Assembly: GCF_018362995.1 (NCBI RefSeq)
Contig: NZ_CP074372.1
Location: 4,774,001-4,838,000 of the forward strand
DNA length: 64,000 bases
Reading direction: 5' to 3'
Source: Chryseobacterium indologenes
GTDB taxonomy: Bacteria > Bacteroidota > Bacteroidia > Flavobacteriales > Weeksellaceae
Shown piece by piece: positions 1 through 8,473 of this stretch. The position numbers and the translations under genes are program-made. Under the pieces are notes generated by a model. It saw only the letters and a list, made by a program, of their open reading frames with translations, made no database searches and was not told the DNA's origin. The stretch's first letter is position 1, and every line of letters starts with the position of its first letter.

Positions 1-540
1 CGTGATTCCCTGTTTGGCAATATCACTAATAATTTCCCTGATCTGAATAATTCCTTCCGGATCCAGTCCGTTGGTTGGTTCATCTAAGATCATCACTTCA
101 GGGTTGTTCAGCATCGCTGAAGCAATAGCAAGACGCTGTTTCATTCCCAGAGAAAAGGTTTTGAACGTATCTTTTCTCCTTTCAAACAGGTTTACGGTTT
201 TCAAGACTTCATCAATCCTTGAATAAGGAGCATTTTTAATTTCTGCTACAATTTTAAGGTTGGTTTCTGCACTTAAATAAGGGTAAAAGTTGGGCTGTTC
301 GATAATCGCTCCGATCCTTTTTAAAGTTTCCGGATCAGTTCCTTTTTTACCAAACCAGAACCAGTCTCCGCTGGTAGGATTGATGGTTGAAAGCAGCATC
401 CCGAAAGTAGTGGATTTTCCGCTTCCATTCGGACCCAGAAGCCCATAAACATTTCCTTTTTCAACGTCAAAAGAGATATTGTTGACCACAACTCTTTTGA
501 ATTTTTTCGTTAAATTTTTTACTGATAAAATCTTTTCCAT
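1..540 (-). CDS. ABC transporter ATP-binding protein (3' end outside window)
   Basis: Cytoplasmic ATPase of an ABC-2-type exporter. The complement reads from an ATG at 538-540 for 180 codons without a stop, then runs off the window, so the C-terminal part is missing. Visible motifs: Walker A GPNGSGKST (residues 36-44), Q-loop region around EQPNF (81-85), signature SLGMKQRLA (130-138) and Walker B VMILDEP (149-155) followed by TNGLDP. The closest style is the BcrA/drug-exporter ATPase group (family knowledge). The substrate cannot be told. The permease is probably further downstream, outside the window. A perfect inverted repeat at 550-574 lies just ahead of the start, so the gene is probably repressor-controlled (inference). 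Confidence 0.93.
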   Translation of the reverse strand, partial: MEKILSVKNLTKKFKRVVVNNISFDVEKGNVYGLLGPNGSGKSTTFGMLLSTINPTSGDWFWFGKKGTDPETLKRIGAIIEQPNFYPYLSAETNLKIVAEIKNAPYSRIDEVLKTVNLFERRKDTFKTFSLGMKQRLAIASAMLNNPEVMILDEPTNGLDPEGIIQIREIISDIAKQGIT

Positions 541-549
541 GTAATTTGT

Positions 550-574
550 TTTACATAGTAGTAGTCTATGTAAA
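550..574. promoter_or_regulatory. operator-like inverted repeat upstream of ABC transporter gene
   Basis: TTTACATAG and its exact complement CTATGTAAA are separated by 7 nt. The site ends 10 nt before the ATP-binding-protein start codon, where a repressor would block its promoter. GntR/YtrA-type regulators often control such exporters through palindromes (family knowledge), but no regulator gene is seen here. Confidence 0.55.
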
Positions 575-629
575 TTAGATGATGTTACAGAATTATCATA
601 AATCAATATTAATTTATGGGTAAATACAT

Positions 630-637
630 TAAATTTG
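630..637 (+). promoter_or_regulatory. TAnnTTTG -7 promoter box for AAA ATPase gene
   Basis: TAAATTTG matches the Bacteroidota -7 consensus exactly and lies 19 nt ahead of the ATG at 657. No clear -33 TTG is seen. Confidence 0.55.
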
Positions 638-656
638 ATAGAATTAATCAAGACTT

Positions 657-2012
657 ATGAAGCTAATTGAACTGGCAGAAGAACTCAATGTTTCTGCAGA
701 AGCCATAAAACAGTTTATACAGGATTTCGATCTGGAATTGGTAGACTGTATCAGTACGAATTTTGAAGTAAAAGAAGATTTTGAAAAATTTGCCCGGGAA
801 AATGTAGACTTTTTAAGATTATACGAAAAAGATCTGGATAAGAATAAAACTCTGGAGCAGATTGCCAAAGTCATCAACCAGCCTAAAGACAAGGTAGAAA
901 AGGTAATTAAAGATAATAACCTTAATATTTTTGATAACGGGTTTTTCAAATCTTCTATCTCCAGCTATGGAATTGATAACAAATTGGGAGGGAATTACCA
1001 GTTTGTCTACGATTATTTCGGGCACAAAACCAGCCTGCAGCAAAGAGATTTTATAGGATACAGGGATCTGTTCTTTTACACCTCTACTGTTTTGGAACCA
1101 TTCCTGAATCCGCAGCAGATCAAAGACTGGGGGATCAACAAGCCTGCAGGAATTATTTTGTATGGCCCTCCGGGAAGTGGTAAAATATTTTGGGCGAATA
1201 AGATTGCTGAAATCATTGGATATCAGTTTAAAGAAGTCAAAAAACATTATTTGAGCACTTCGCTGATTGACGGAAATGAAACCAATTTCAGTGATTTTCT
1301 GTTGAATATGATGAAGGAAAATAAAATGTTGCTCTTTATGGAGGATTTTGATGAAATTATGATGCAGAGAAGAGCAGAAACAGATGTTGCTTCCTGTAAT
1401 CTTGAAGCTCAGGAACTTATTCTTCATTATATCGGAAAATTTGAAAAAGAAGGAGTTTTAATGGTTGGTTCTGCCAATTCAGTTTCAGAAATTGACGAAG
1501 AAATTCTTGCTCCGGGAAGATTTGATGTCATGATCCCGATCTTTCCTCCCAACGCTTCAGAGCGGTCAGAAATCATTTTATATGCTATGACCAGAGGATT
1601 GGAAGAAGACTCTTTACTTTACAAAATACTTAAAAATAACAAAGCAGATAAAATCCCTTTCTGGCATGAAATATCTTCAAAGATGAAAGCATTCAGCAAC
1701 ACAATGCTGATCGATTTCACCCAAAGCTTAAAGAAAAGAATTAAAAATCTCTATCAAAGATCCAGAAATGAAAAGCTGAAGATTGATCAGAATCTTTTGA
1801 ACGGGGCACTAAGAGATGCAGGTTCAAAACTTACCGAAGAATATCTGGATCAGGTAGCCAGGTTCCTTGCAGATGCCATTATTAATAATTTTGATGATTT
1901 TAAGTTCAGGATTCAGGCCTTGAAGAGCGAACTGGAAACCTACAGAGTTGTTGAAGAACCACAAAGAGCTATAGGATTCCAGCATAATGAGGAGGAGAAA
2001 GATAAAGGCTAG
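657..2012 (+). CDS. AAA-family ATPase with IF2_N-like N-terminus and altered Walker motifs
   Basis: A 451-residue cytoplasmic protein. Residues 1-50 resemble the IF2_N helical domain (MKLIELAEELNVS). Residues about 160-300 form an AAA core. The P-loop is GPPGSGKI (170-177), with Ile (codon ata) where the Mg-binding Thr/Ser normally sits. Walker B reads LLFMEDFDEI, so the usual Asp-Glu pair appears as Glu-Asp (229-230). The Asn of sensor 1 (GSAN) is present. The second-region box reads LAPGRFD, lacking the first of the two usual arginines. A helical C-terminal part follows. These changes suggest weak or regulatory nucleotide binding (inference). The partner and process are unknown. It has its own promoter and diverges from the ABC gene. 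Confidence 0.8.
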   Translation: MKLIELAEELNVSAEAIKQFIQDFDLELVDCISTNFEVKEDFEKFARENVDFLRLYEKDLDKNKTLEQIAKVINQPKDKVEKVIKDNNLNIFDNGFFKSSISSYGIDNKLGGNYQFVYDYFGHKTSLQQRDFIGYRDLFFYTSTVLEPFLNPQQIKDWGINKPAGIILYGPPGSGKIFWANKIAEIIGYQFKEVKKHYLSTSLIDGNETNFSDFLLNMMKENKMLLFMEDFDEIMMQRRAETDVASCNLEAQELILHYIGKFEKEGVLMVGSANSVSEIDEEILAPGRFDVMIPIFPPNASERSEIILYAMTRGLEEDSLLYKILKNNKADKIPFWHEISSKMKAFSNTMLIDFTQSLKKRIKNLYQRSRNEKLKIDQNLLNGALRDAGSKLTEEYLDQVARFLADAIINNFDDFKFRIQALKSELETYRVVEEPQRAIGFQHNEEEKDKG

Positions 2013-2041
2013 GTGGTTTAAGATTTAAAGTTTATAGAATA

Positions 2042-2071
2042 ATTACTCATTACTCATTGCTCATTACTCAT
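2042..2071 (+). repeat. short CTCATT-type simple repeat overlapping a start codon
   Basis: Three to four imperfect copies of a 10-bp unit (ATTACTCATT, ATTGCTCATT) run directly into the ATG at 2070. Similar degenerate units occur at 12118-12150 and 53161-53200. Confidence 0.6.
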
Positions 2072-3176
2072 GAACAGCATCTGGGAACTGGACACTTTCT
2101 ACAGGAAAAGAGATATCATTATCATTGGTGCCGGATTTTCCGGGCTTTGGACAGCCATATCCATTAAGGAGAAGTATCCCGAAAAATCTGTTCTCATCCT
2201 GGAGCGGAATACCATTCCATTGGGAGCATCAACGAGAAATGCCGGGTTTGCCTGTTTCGGAAGCCTTACCGAAGTTATTGCTGATTCAGAGAAAATGGGC
2301 TGGAAAAAAACGCTGGAACTTGTTAAAATGAGATTTGACGGACTTCAGAAAATTCAACATTATTTTAAAAATGAAGAAATTGATTTTGAACTTACCGGAG
2401 GCTATGAAGTTGTAAATAATGAAGAACCTTTATCCCATATTGATACCGTTAATGAAAAGCTGAAAGCAATAACCGGTCTGGATCAAACATATACTCTGAA
2501 ACAGGACAAAATAAAGGAATTCGGGTTGTGGAAATCTGCATTTCTGATTGAAAACCCCTGTGAAGGAAGTCTGCATTCCGGAAAACTGTTGCAGAAACTG
2601 CTTGAAAAGTGTCATGAGCTGAAAGTAGAATTTTTATTTGGAACAGAAGTTGGAAATATTAAAGAAACAGTTAATGAGATTGCGGTTTACCTTTCTGATG
2701 ATCTTTCTGTAAAAGCAGATAAAATAATCTATTGTACCAACGCTTTCACTTCCACGTTCCTGGAAAAAGAAAATATTGTTCCTGCCCGCGGACAGATTCT
2801 TCTGACAGAACCCATAGAAGGATTGAAGCTGAAAGGAACTTTTCACTATGATGAAGGGTATTATTATTTCAGGAATCTCGGAAACCGGGTGTTATTGGGT
2901 GGTGGAAGAAATCAAGATTTTGAAACAGAAGAAACAACGGCTTTTGAAACGACAGAATTTTTACAAAATCATTTGGAAAATTTTTTAAAAGAAGTTATTC
3001 TTCCCTATAAAGACTTTAAAATAGCACTCCGCTGGTCAGGAATAATGGCTATGGGCGATGAAAAATCACCCATTGTAAAACAACTTTCAGAAAGACAGTT
3101 TTGCGCGGTAAGACTTTCAGGGATGGGAGTGGCCCTGGCTCCTAAGATAGGTGAAATAATGGCTGATATGATTTAA
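2070..3176 (+). CDS. FAD-dependent oxidoreductase (DAO family)
   Basis: A 368-residue flavoenzyme of the D-amino-acid oxidase fold, which oxidises C-N bonds of amines or amino acids with FAD (family knowledge). The N-terminal dinucleotide-binding motif is IIIIGAGFSG (about 16-25), followed by LERN, the acidic end of the second Rossmann strand, and a GASTRNAGFA box where FAD is held. The C-terminal GMGVALAP is the second flavin contact typical of DAO members. No signal peptide, so cytoplasmic. The substrate is not predictable; glycine-oxidase or amine-oxidase-like activity is possible. The gene follows the AAA ATPase by 57 nt, and a small membrane protein gene starts 16 nt after it, so the three may be co-transcribed. 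Confidence 0.88.
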   Translation: MNSIWELDTFYRKRDIIIIGAGFSGLWTAISIKEKYPEKSVLILERNTIPLGASTRNAGFACFGSLTEVIADSEKMGWKKTLELVKMRFDGLQKIQHYFKNEEIDFELTGGYEVVNNEEPLSHIDTVNEKLKAITGLDQTYTLKQDKIKEFGLWKSAFLIENPCEGSLHSGKLLQKLLEKCHELKVEFLFGTEVGNIKETVNEIAVYLSDDLSVKADKIIYCTNAFTSTFLEKENIVPARGQILLTEPIEGLKLKGTFHYDEGYYYFRNLGNRVLLGGGRNQDFETEETTAFETTEFLQNHLENFLKEVILPYKDFKIALRWSGIMAMGDEKSPIVKQLSERQFCAVRLSGMGVALAPKIGEIMADMI

Positions 3177-3192
3177 AATAACGAAGTGTACA

Positions 3193-3687
3193 ATGAAATA
3201 CTTACCTTACGAACGTATTACTTACAAAACAAATTTATCTGAACAGGAAGTTTTAACAAGACTTTCCGGCTTTGTAGAACCCAAAAAATTCGGTTTAGGG
3301 AGGAATTCCATGAAGGATTATGAAGGTTCCGTCAATAAAAATAGCTTTGAAATCAGTAAAGTTATTCAATACAGAAATTCTTTTCTTCCTCAAATAAATG
3401 GTAGAATCCACAATGACAATGATGGGACACAAATTCAGGTAACCTTTTCATTACATGCATTTGTATCCTTTTTTTTAATAGTTTGGTGTTCATTTGCCCT
3501 GATTTTCTTCATAGGTGTGTCTATAAGAGTTATAAGAGCAAAAGAAATATCTGTAGAATTTTTTCTTCCTTTATTTATGCTCTTGTTTGTCTATGCTTTA
3601 ACTATGGTAGGGTTCAAATCGGAAAGTAAACAATCAAAAGAATACCTTAAAAGAAGCTTTGAAGCCGAAATCATCAGAGAATCGTGA
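3193..3687 (+). CDS. hypothetical membrane protein, two TM segments
   Basis: A 164-residue protein I do not recognise. It has a polar N-terminal half (about residues 1-85), then two hydrophobic stretches at about 88-112 and 120-140, and a charged C-terminal tail. There is no signal peptide or lipobox. It starts 16 nt after the oxidoreductase stop, so it probably shares that transcript. Function unknown. Confidence 0.7.
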   Translation: MKYLPYERITYKTNLSEQEVLTRLSGFVEPKKFGLGRNSMKDYEGSVNKNSFEISKVIQYRNSFLPQINGRIHNDNDGTQIQVTFSLHAFVSFFLIVWCSFALIFFIGVSIRVIRAKEISVEFFLPLFMLLFVYALTMVGFKSESKQSKEYLKRSFEAEIIRES

Positions 3688-3788
3688 GTTCTGATTAATT
3701 TATGAAACCTTAATAAAACTTCAACTCGAACTCAAAACTTTAAATCCGGAACTTTAAACTCAAAATACTCCACTCTAAAAGAATTCCT

Positions 3789-3796
3789 TATTTTTG
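3789..3796 (+). promoter_or_regulatory. TAnnTTTG -7 promoter box for prfB
   Basis: TATTTTTG, an exact match, sits 15 nt before the GTG start. An in-frame TAA at 3797-3799 excludes any start further upstream, so the leader must be very short. Confidence 0.6.
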
Positions 3797-3811
3797 TAAA
3801 AAGAAAAATTC

Positions 3812-4924
3812 GTGATTAATAACGACCAGATAAAAGAAGTTCAATCCAGGATTGAAGACTTACACAGATACCTTCAGATTGAAAAAAAGAAGATAGAAAT
3901 TGCCAATGATGATGAAAAAACAGCAGCTCCTGAATTTTGGGACAACCCGAAAACGGCTGAAGCATTCCTAAAACAGCTTCGTTCCAAGAAAAAATGGGTA
4001 GAAAGCTATGATGAAATTCAGACGCAGTTTGAAGACATACAGGTTTTAGTGGACTTTGCTAAAGAAGATCCGGATTCTGAAAAAGAACTGGATGAGACCT
4101 TTCCAAAATTGGTAGAAAAAATTGAGGACCTTGAATTCAAAAACATGCTTTCCAATGAAGGAGATGAGCTTTCTGCTGTACTTCAGATCACCGCTGGGGC
4201 TGGAGGTACAGAAAGCTGCGACTGGGCGGCTATGCTGATGAGAATGTACACCATGTGGGCAGAAAAACAAGGATATAAAATACGTGAGCTGAACTTTCAG
4301 GAAGGTGATGTAGCAGGTGTGAAGACGGTTACCCTGGAAATTGAAGGAGAATTTGCTTTTGGATATTTAAGAGGTGAAAATGGGGTGCACCGTTTAGTAA
4401 GAATTTCGCCTTTCGACAGCAATGCGAAACGCCATACCAGCTTTGTTTCCGTATATGTTTATCCTTTGGTAGATGATACGATCGAGATTAATATTAACCC
4501 TGCTGATATCTCGTTTGAAACGATGAGGTCTTCCGGAGCAGGAGGGCAGAACGTAAACAAGGTAGAAACTGCTGTACGTCTTCGTCACGCACCAACCGGA
4601 ATTATCATTGAAAACTCAGAATCCCGTTCTCAGCTTCAGAATAAAGAAAAAGCAATGCAGCTCCTTCGTTCGAGACTATACGAAATGGAACTGGAAGAGC
4701 GTATGAAGGCAAGAAATGAGATAGAAGCCAATAAAATGAAGATCGAGTGGGGAAGCCAGATCCGAAATTACGTAATGCACCCATACAAATTGGTAAAAGA
4801 TGTGCGTTCAGGTCATGAAACTTCAGATGTGGATGCGGTAATGAACGGAAACCTTACTCCATTCTTAAAAGCATTCCTGATGGCCGATGGGACCGCAGTT
4901 TCTGATGATGATCTCGATTTATAA
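3812..4924 (+). CDS. prfB: peptide chain release factor 2, uninterrupted frame
   Basis: RF2 recognises UGA and UAA stop codons and triggers peptide release on the ribosome. The 370-residue product carries the codon-reading tripeptide SPF (199-201), which distinguishes RF2 from RF1, and the catalytic GGQ (244-246). Spacing is as in Escherichia coli RF2. Translation starts at GTG, because an in-frame stop lies 5 codons upstream. Most bacterial prfB genes hold a programmed +1 frameshift at CUU-UGA-C near codon 25. Here the equivalent point reads TAC CTT CAG (codons 20-22), so no frameshift is needed and that autoregulation is absent. Own promoter at 3789. Confidence 0.97.
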   Translation: MINNDQIKEVQSRIEDLHRYLQIEKKKIEIANDDEKTAAPEFWDNPKTAEAFLKQLRSKKKWVESYDEIQTQFEDIQVLVDFAKEDPDSEKELDETFPKLVEKIEDLEFKNMLSNEGDELSAVLQITAGAGGTESCDWAAMLMRMYTMWAEKQGYKIRELNFQEGDVAGVKTVTLEIEGEFAFGYLRGENGVHRLVRISPFDSNAKRHTSFVSVYVYPLVDDTIEININPADISFETMRSSGAGGQNVNKVETAVRLRHAPTGIIIENSESRSQLQNKEKAMQLLRSRLYEMELEERMKARNEIEANKMKIEWGSQIRNYVMHPYKLVKDVRSGHETSDVDAVMNGNLTPFLKAFLMADGTAVSDDDLDL

Positions 4925-4964
4925 AAATCATGTTTGAATTTTAGTTAAAATCTTATAATTAATT

Positions 4965-4994
4965 TTTGTTTCAGATATTTTAGGCTTACTTTTG
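4965..4994 (+). promoter_or_regulatory. -33/-7 promoter for DedA gene
   Basis: TTTG at 4965-4968 and TACTTTTG at 4987-4994, 18 nt apart, fit the Bacteroidota TTTG/TAnnTTTG promoter. The ATG follows at 5011. Confidence 0.6.
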
Positions 4995-5010
4995 TTGTTC
5001 ATCGATATTT

Positions 5011-5706
5011 ATGGAAGATTTCAATAGCTGGAAGGATTTATTAAACCCGGAATTTTATATTAAAATGGGAGGGTTTTGGCTTATTTTATTCATTGTTTTT
5101 GCCGAAACAGGTCTTTTTGTAGGTTTTTTTCTGCCTGGAGATTCACTTTTGTTTGTTTCGGGTATTTATGCTGTTGAAATCATCAAAGAGACTTTTGGAT
5201 CTACAGGAAGCGATTTCTTAGATACTACATTATTAGCTTCAGGAGTAGCTCTTGCCGCTATTATTGGAAATGAAGTAGGATATTATTTCGGAAGAAAAGC
5301 CGGGCCTGCTTTATATAAAAGACCGGATTCCATGCTTTTCAAGAAAAAATACCTTTACCAGGCTCATGACTTCTTTGAAAAACACGGAGCATTAGCAATT
5401 ATTATGGCTAGATTCTTACCTGTTGTAAGGACTTTTACCCCCATTGTAGCAGGAATTGTGAAGATGGATAAAAAGGAGTTTTTAAGGGATAATATTATTG
5501 GTGCTGTGCTATGGTCGTTCATTTTGATCTTTGCAGGACATTATCTGGATAAACTGTTTATGGAACAGTTTGGAATCAACCTGAAAGAGAAGCTGGAATA
5601 TATCATTATTGTGATTGTTTTGGTGACAACACTTCCGGTGATCATTAAGTTTGTTTTCGGAAAAAAGGATGATTTCTCCAAATATGAAAACAAAGATTCT
5701 GAATAA
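5011..5706 (+). CDS. DedA family membrane protein
   Basis: A 231-residue integral inner-membrane protein of the DedA/VTT (SNARE-associated Golgi) family, linked to undecaprenyl-phosphate or phospholipid flipping and envelope homeostasis (family knowledge). It shows FVGFFLPGDSLLF near residues 38-50 and the conserved ARFLPVVRTFTP box at about 134-145, whose arginines are key in this family. Four to five hydrophobic stretches are seen, with a basic C-terminal tail. Monocistronic: its own promoter lies upstream and a hairpin terminator follows. Confidence 0.93.
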   Translation: MEDFNSWKDLLNPEFYIKMGGFWLILFIVFAETGLFVGFFLPGDSLLFVSGIYAVEIIKETFGSTGSDFLDTTLLASGVALAAIIGNEVGYYFGRKAGPALYKRPDSMLFKKKYLYQAHDFFEKHGALAIIMARFLPVVRTFTPIVAGIVKMDKKEFLRDNIIGAVLWSFILIFAGHYLDKLFMEQFGINLKEKLEYIIIVIVLVTTLPVIIKFVFGKKDDFSKYENKDSE

Positions 5707-5730
5707 AAAATAATTCAATCAAAATATACA

Positions 5731-5759
5731 GCCGTCTCAGAAATGAGGCGGCTTTTTTA
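5731..5759 (+). terminator. intrinsic terminator after DedA gene
   Basis: GCCGTCTC pairs with GAGGCGGC (one G-T pair) around a 6-nt loop, followed by six T. Confidence 0.85.
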
Positions 5760-5777
5760 TGTATGAGAAATGTTTTT

Positions 5778-5930
5778 TACCACGCAAAGCTCGCAAGGTT
5801 ATTATTATGATCCGTTACTTTTCGTTCGCAGAGGCGCTTCACTTAGCTAAGTAATCTATTTTGCTGAAAGAAGTGTCTTTGCGAACGATAGAATTATAAG
5901 TTTTAAAATTTCTTTGTGAACGTAGCGTTT
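5778..5930. repeat. repeat-like GCAAAG/GCGAACG intergenic sequence
   Basis: The stretch 5707-6036 holds no credible gene. After the terminator it contains CGCAAAGCTCGCAAGG and several TTTGCGAACG or CGTTCGC-like words in both orientations, as in dispersed non-coding repeats common between Bacteroidota genes. No second copy of the block was found in the window, so this call is weak. Confidence 0.3.
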
Positions 5931-6036
5931 TTAAATACATCTACCAGACAAAAATTTTTTATGCTGGATACTAAAAGATTCTTATGAACGAATTGTTTAA
6001 AATAGTAGTTTAACTATTTATTGCATTAAATAATAG

Positions 6037-6906
6037 CTATTTTTTAATCCATTCCAGAATATTGGGATAGATGATGCTGTCTCTTTTTCTTTTACTGAAG
6101 AACCTTGGCGCATGGCCTGCTCCTTTCATAAAGATAAACTTGTGCGGAATATTCATTTGGGTAAGCACTGAGTCCATGGCAATCCCTTGATGTTGATTGA
6201 CCAAAAAATCATTATTACCCTGAAACAGGAGGGTAGGAACATTGGTAATATTCGCAATAGGACTTGCTTCTCTGAAAGCTTCAGAAACATTTTTCCGGTC
6301 AAACTTACTACCTACCACCTTTTGAAAAGTGGGAGAAGTATATTTGGAATAAAAAGATTTAAGATATTCAGAGCTGTAAAAATCTGTTGGTCCACTCAGA
6401 GAAATAATTTTTTTGATCTGATCGGAATGCTGATATCCGTAAAGTAGAGCCAGATGTCCGCCGGCACTTTCTCCCAGAAGAATATAATTATTAGGCTGAA
6501 GCTCTGCTTTTTCCGTTAAAGAATTGAATTTTTCAATCGCCAGGCCAATATCCTCAAGCTGTTGCTTATAAGTGATTTTTTTCTTTGCAGAAACCAACCG
6601 ATAGTTCATATTGATACTTGGAATTCTGTTTTCAAAAAGCATTTTCTGAACCTGTATCATGTGTTCCTTCTTACCTAAAGTCCAGGCACCGCCATGAACG
6701 ATAAGAACCACAGGAGAATCTTCAGCATAATCTTTGGGAAGAAAGACATCCATTTTTTGTCTTTTATGCTCACCGTATTTTAAATTGTAAATTTTCTGCT
6801 GGCCTCCGGGACCTACCCAGACTCTGAACTTCGTATTGCAGGACTGCAGCAGAAAACCGAAGCATCCCATTACGAAAAAATGATACCTGAGAATGAGCTT
6901 TTTCAT
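6037..6906 (-). CDS. alpha/beta hydrolase, putative lipoprotein esterase
   Basis: A 289-residue carboxylesterase of the BD-FAE/hormone-sensitive-lipase type. The N-terminus is hydrophobic and ends in LLQSC, a lipobox with Cys23, so the enzyme is probably an envelope lipoprotein. The oxyanion motif HGGAW is at 71-75. The nucleophile elbow GESAGG gives catalytic Ser147. Asp in GNNDF (about 234) and His in GAGHAP (about 266) complete the triad. The substrate is unknown (short-chain or polysaccharide esters are typical). The next gene upstream on the same strand encodes a serine hydrolase and is only about 50 nt away, so the two may be co-transcribed. Confidence 0.88.
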   Translation of the reverse strand: MKKLILRYHFFVMGCFGFLLQSCNTKFRVWVGPGGQQKIYNLKYGEHKRQKMDVFLPKDYAEDSPVVLIVHGGAWTLGKKEHMIQVQKMLFENRIPSINMNYRLVSAKKKITYKQQLEDIGLAIEKFNSLTEKAELQPNNYILLGESAGGHLALLYGYQHSDQIKKIISLSGPTDFYSSEYLKSFYSKYTSPTFQKVVGSKFDRKNVSEAFREASPIANITNVPTLLFQGNNDFLVNQHQGIAMDSVLTQMNIPHKFIFMKGAGHAPRFFSKRKRDSIIYPNILEWIKK

Positions 6907-6958
6907 TAATTAAATTTACAAAAAAATTGATGTCTTGTCAATGATAGATATCAGAATA

Positions 6959-8350
6959 TTAAAGTTTTTCAGCGGTTTTTGATGAAAGTCCTTTTTTGAT
7001 GCTGATAACATCTTTTTCTCCTTTCTTAATAATGAAAGAAATTTCGCTGTCATCATCCTGAAGGAAAAATACATCCTCTTTTTCAGCCAGCATTCTCACT
7101 TTGGGAATAGTATTGCTCTGAATAAAGAGCTGACCGTTTTCGTAAAGAATATGAATAATACTGTCGTCCGAAAGCTTATAATTACCGGCATATTTTTTAA
7201 GTAAATCAGTACTTAAAGTGACTTCTTTCTTAGGCTGGGGAAGAGTATAGGTTTGATCTAAAAGGACTGCTAGAATAGTGTTCCCTGCTTTTTCCAGCTT
7301 TTTACTCGTGATATTATTCAGAAGGATAATGCTGAGGTCCTCTTCAGGAAGCATAGCAAAATAGCTTGTAGAACCCTCTATATTTCCACCATGGTTGATG
7401 AGTTTTTTACCATACAGATCATCAATAAACCATCCGTAACCATAGCCGCTCAAATAAGGTGTTGTAGCCTTTTTAAATGTTTCTTTGGATACGATTTTAT
7501 AATCTCTTAATCCTTTATAATAATTGTAAAGGTCTTCAGCAGTACTGTAGATCTGTCCTGCAGGGCCCGTTAATGTAGAATTCCAGACTTCTGTTTTTTC
7601 CTGTTTTGTTTTTGAAATATATGAATAGGGAACTGTTTTGTATGGACTTTTCAGAGCCAGATAATTAAAGCCGGTGTGAGTCATCTTCAGAGGATTTAAT
7701 ATGTTTTTTCTTATCGCATCTTCATAAGAAAGGCCCGTTAATTTTTCAATAATAATTCCCAGCAGAATATAACCTGAATTGGTATATGAGAATTGAGTAC
7801 CCGGTTCAAAAGCCAGAGGTTCGTTTTTAAAATAGGAAAGCTCTTTATCTTTGGTAATACTGTTTCCGGTGTGAAGCAGGCTGAAATATTCCTTGTTTTG
7901 CAATACTTCATAGATACCAGAAGTGTGGGTAAGCAGATGTTCTATCGTGATTTCTTTTCCTCTTGGATAATCAGGAATATACTTTGAGATAGGATCATGT
8001 ACAGAAAGTTTTCCCTCTTCACTTAATTTCATAATCATTAGAGCTGTGAAAGATTTGGTCAAAGAAGCAATCTGGTAGACACTTCCGTTCTGATTGGGTA
8101 TCTTTTTTTCTGCGTTTTGCCAGCCGTAAGACTTTTCAAAAATGATTTTATTCTGATAATGGATTAAAGCCGTTCCATTAAATTTATTGATAGCTGCGTA
8201 TGCTCTTATGATACTGTCTATTTCCTGCTTTTTCTTTTCCTGATCAATAGTGCTGATATTCGTTTCAGTCTGGGCTTTTAAAAGAGAACAGAATATGCTT
8301 AACATAATAATAGAACATAGTAAGGCTAAAACAGAGGATTGACGTTGCAT
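6959..8350 (-). CDS. beta-lactamase-fold serine hydrolase, secreted
   Basis: A 463-residue exported enzyme of the class C beta-lactamase/DD-peptidase/esterase superfamily. A signal peptide (about 1-27, ending LLKAQ) targets the periplasm. The catalytic SxxK is SLTK (Ser96, Lys99), YxN is YTN (189-191), and the HGG box that replaces the third KTG motif lies near residue 316. A smaller C-terminal domain of about 100 residues follows (from about 355). Members are more often peptidases or esterases than true beta-lactamases (family knowledge), so resistance should not be assumed. It lies upstream of the alpha/beta hydrolase gene on the same strand. Confidence 0.9.
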   Translation of the reverse strand: MQRQSSVLALLCSIIMLSIFCSLLKAQTETNISTIDQEKKKQEIDSIIRAYAAINKFNGTALIHYQNKIIFEKSYGWQNAEKKIPNQNGSVYQIASLTKSFTALMIMKLSEEGKLSVHDPISKYIPDYPRGKEITIEHLLTHTSGIYEVLQNKEYFSLLHTGNSITKDKELSYFKNEPLAFEPGTQFSYTNSGYILLGIIIEKLTGLSYEDAIRKNILNPLKMTHTGFNYLALKSPYKTVPYSYISKTKQEKTEVWNSTLTGPAGQIYSTAEDLYNYYKGLRDYKIVSKETFKKATTPYLSGYGYGWFIDDLYGKKLINHGGNIEGSTSYFAMLPEEDLSIILLNNITSKKLEKAGNTILAVLLDQTYTLPQPKKEVTLSTDLLKKYAGNYKLSDDSIIHILYENGQLFIQSNTIPKVRMLAEKEDVFFLQDDDSEISFIIKKGEKDVISIKKGLSSKTAEKL

Positions 8351-8473
8351 AGTATCAGATTTTAAAAACGGTTAAAAGTAAGCAGATTTTTGTTATGTTG
8401 TTAGTAGATAATTTATTATCCATAAGGCAGCTGTCGGGAACATCATAATTTATCTGAGAAATTGTCTGGTAAA

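Noticed and set aside
819..1427. 202-codon open frame on the minus strand inside the AAA ATPase gene
   Set aside because: Antisense shadow of a clear coding gene; product rich in Phe/Ile with no domain and no promoter.
6959..8350. Antibiotic-resistance beta-lactamase
   Set aside because: SxxK and YxN only place it in a superfamily dominated by peptidases and esterases; no feature specific to a known resistance enzyme.
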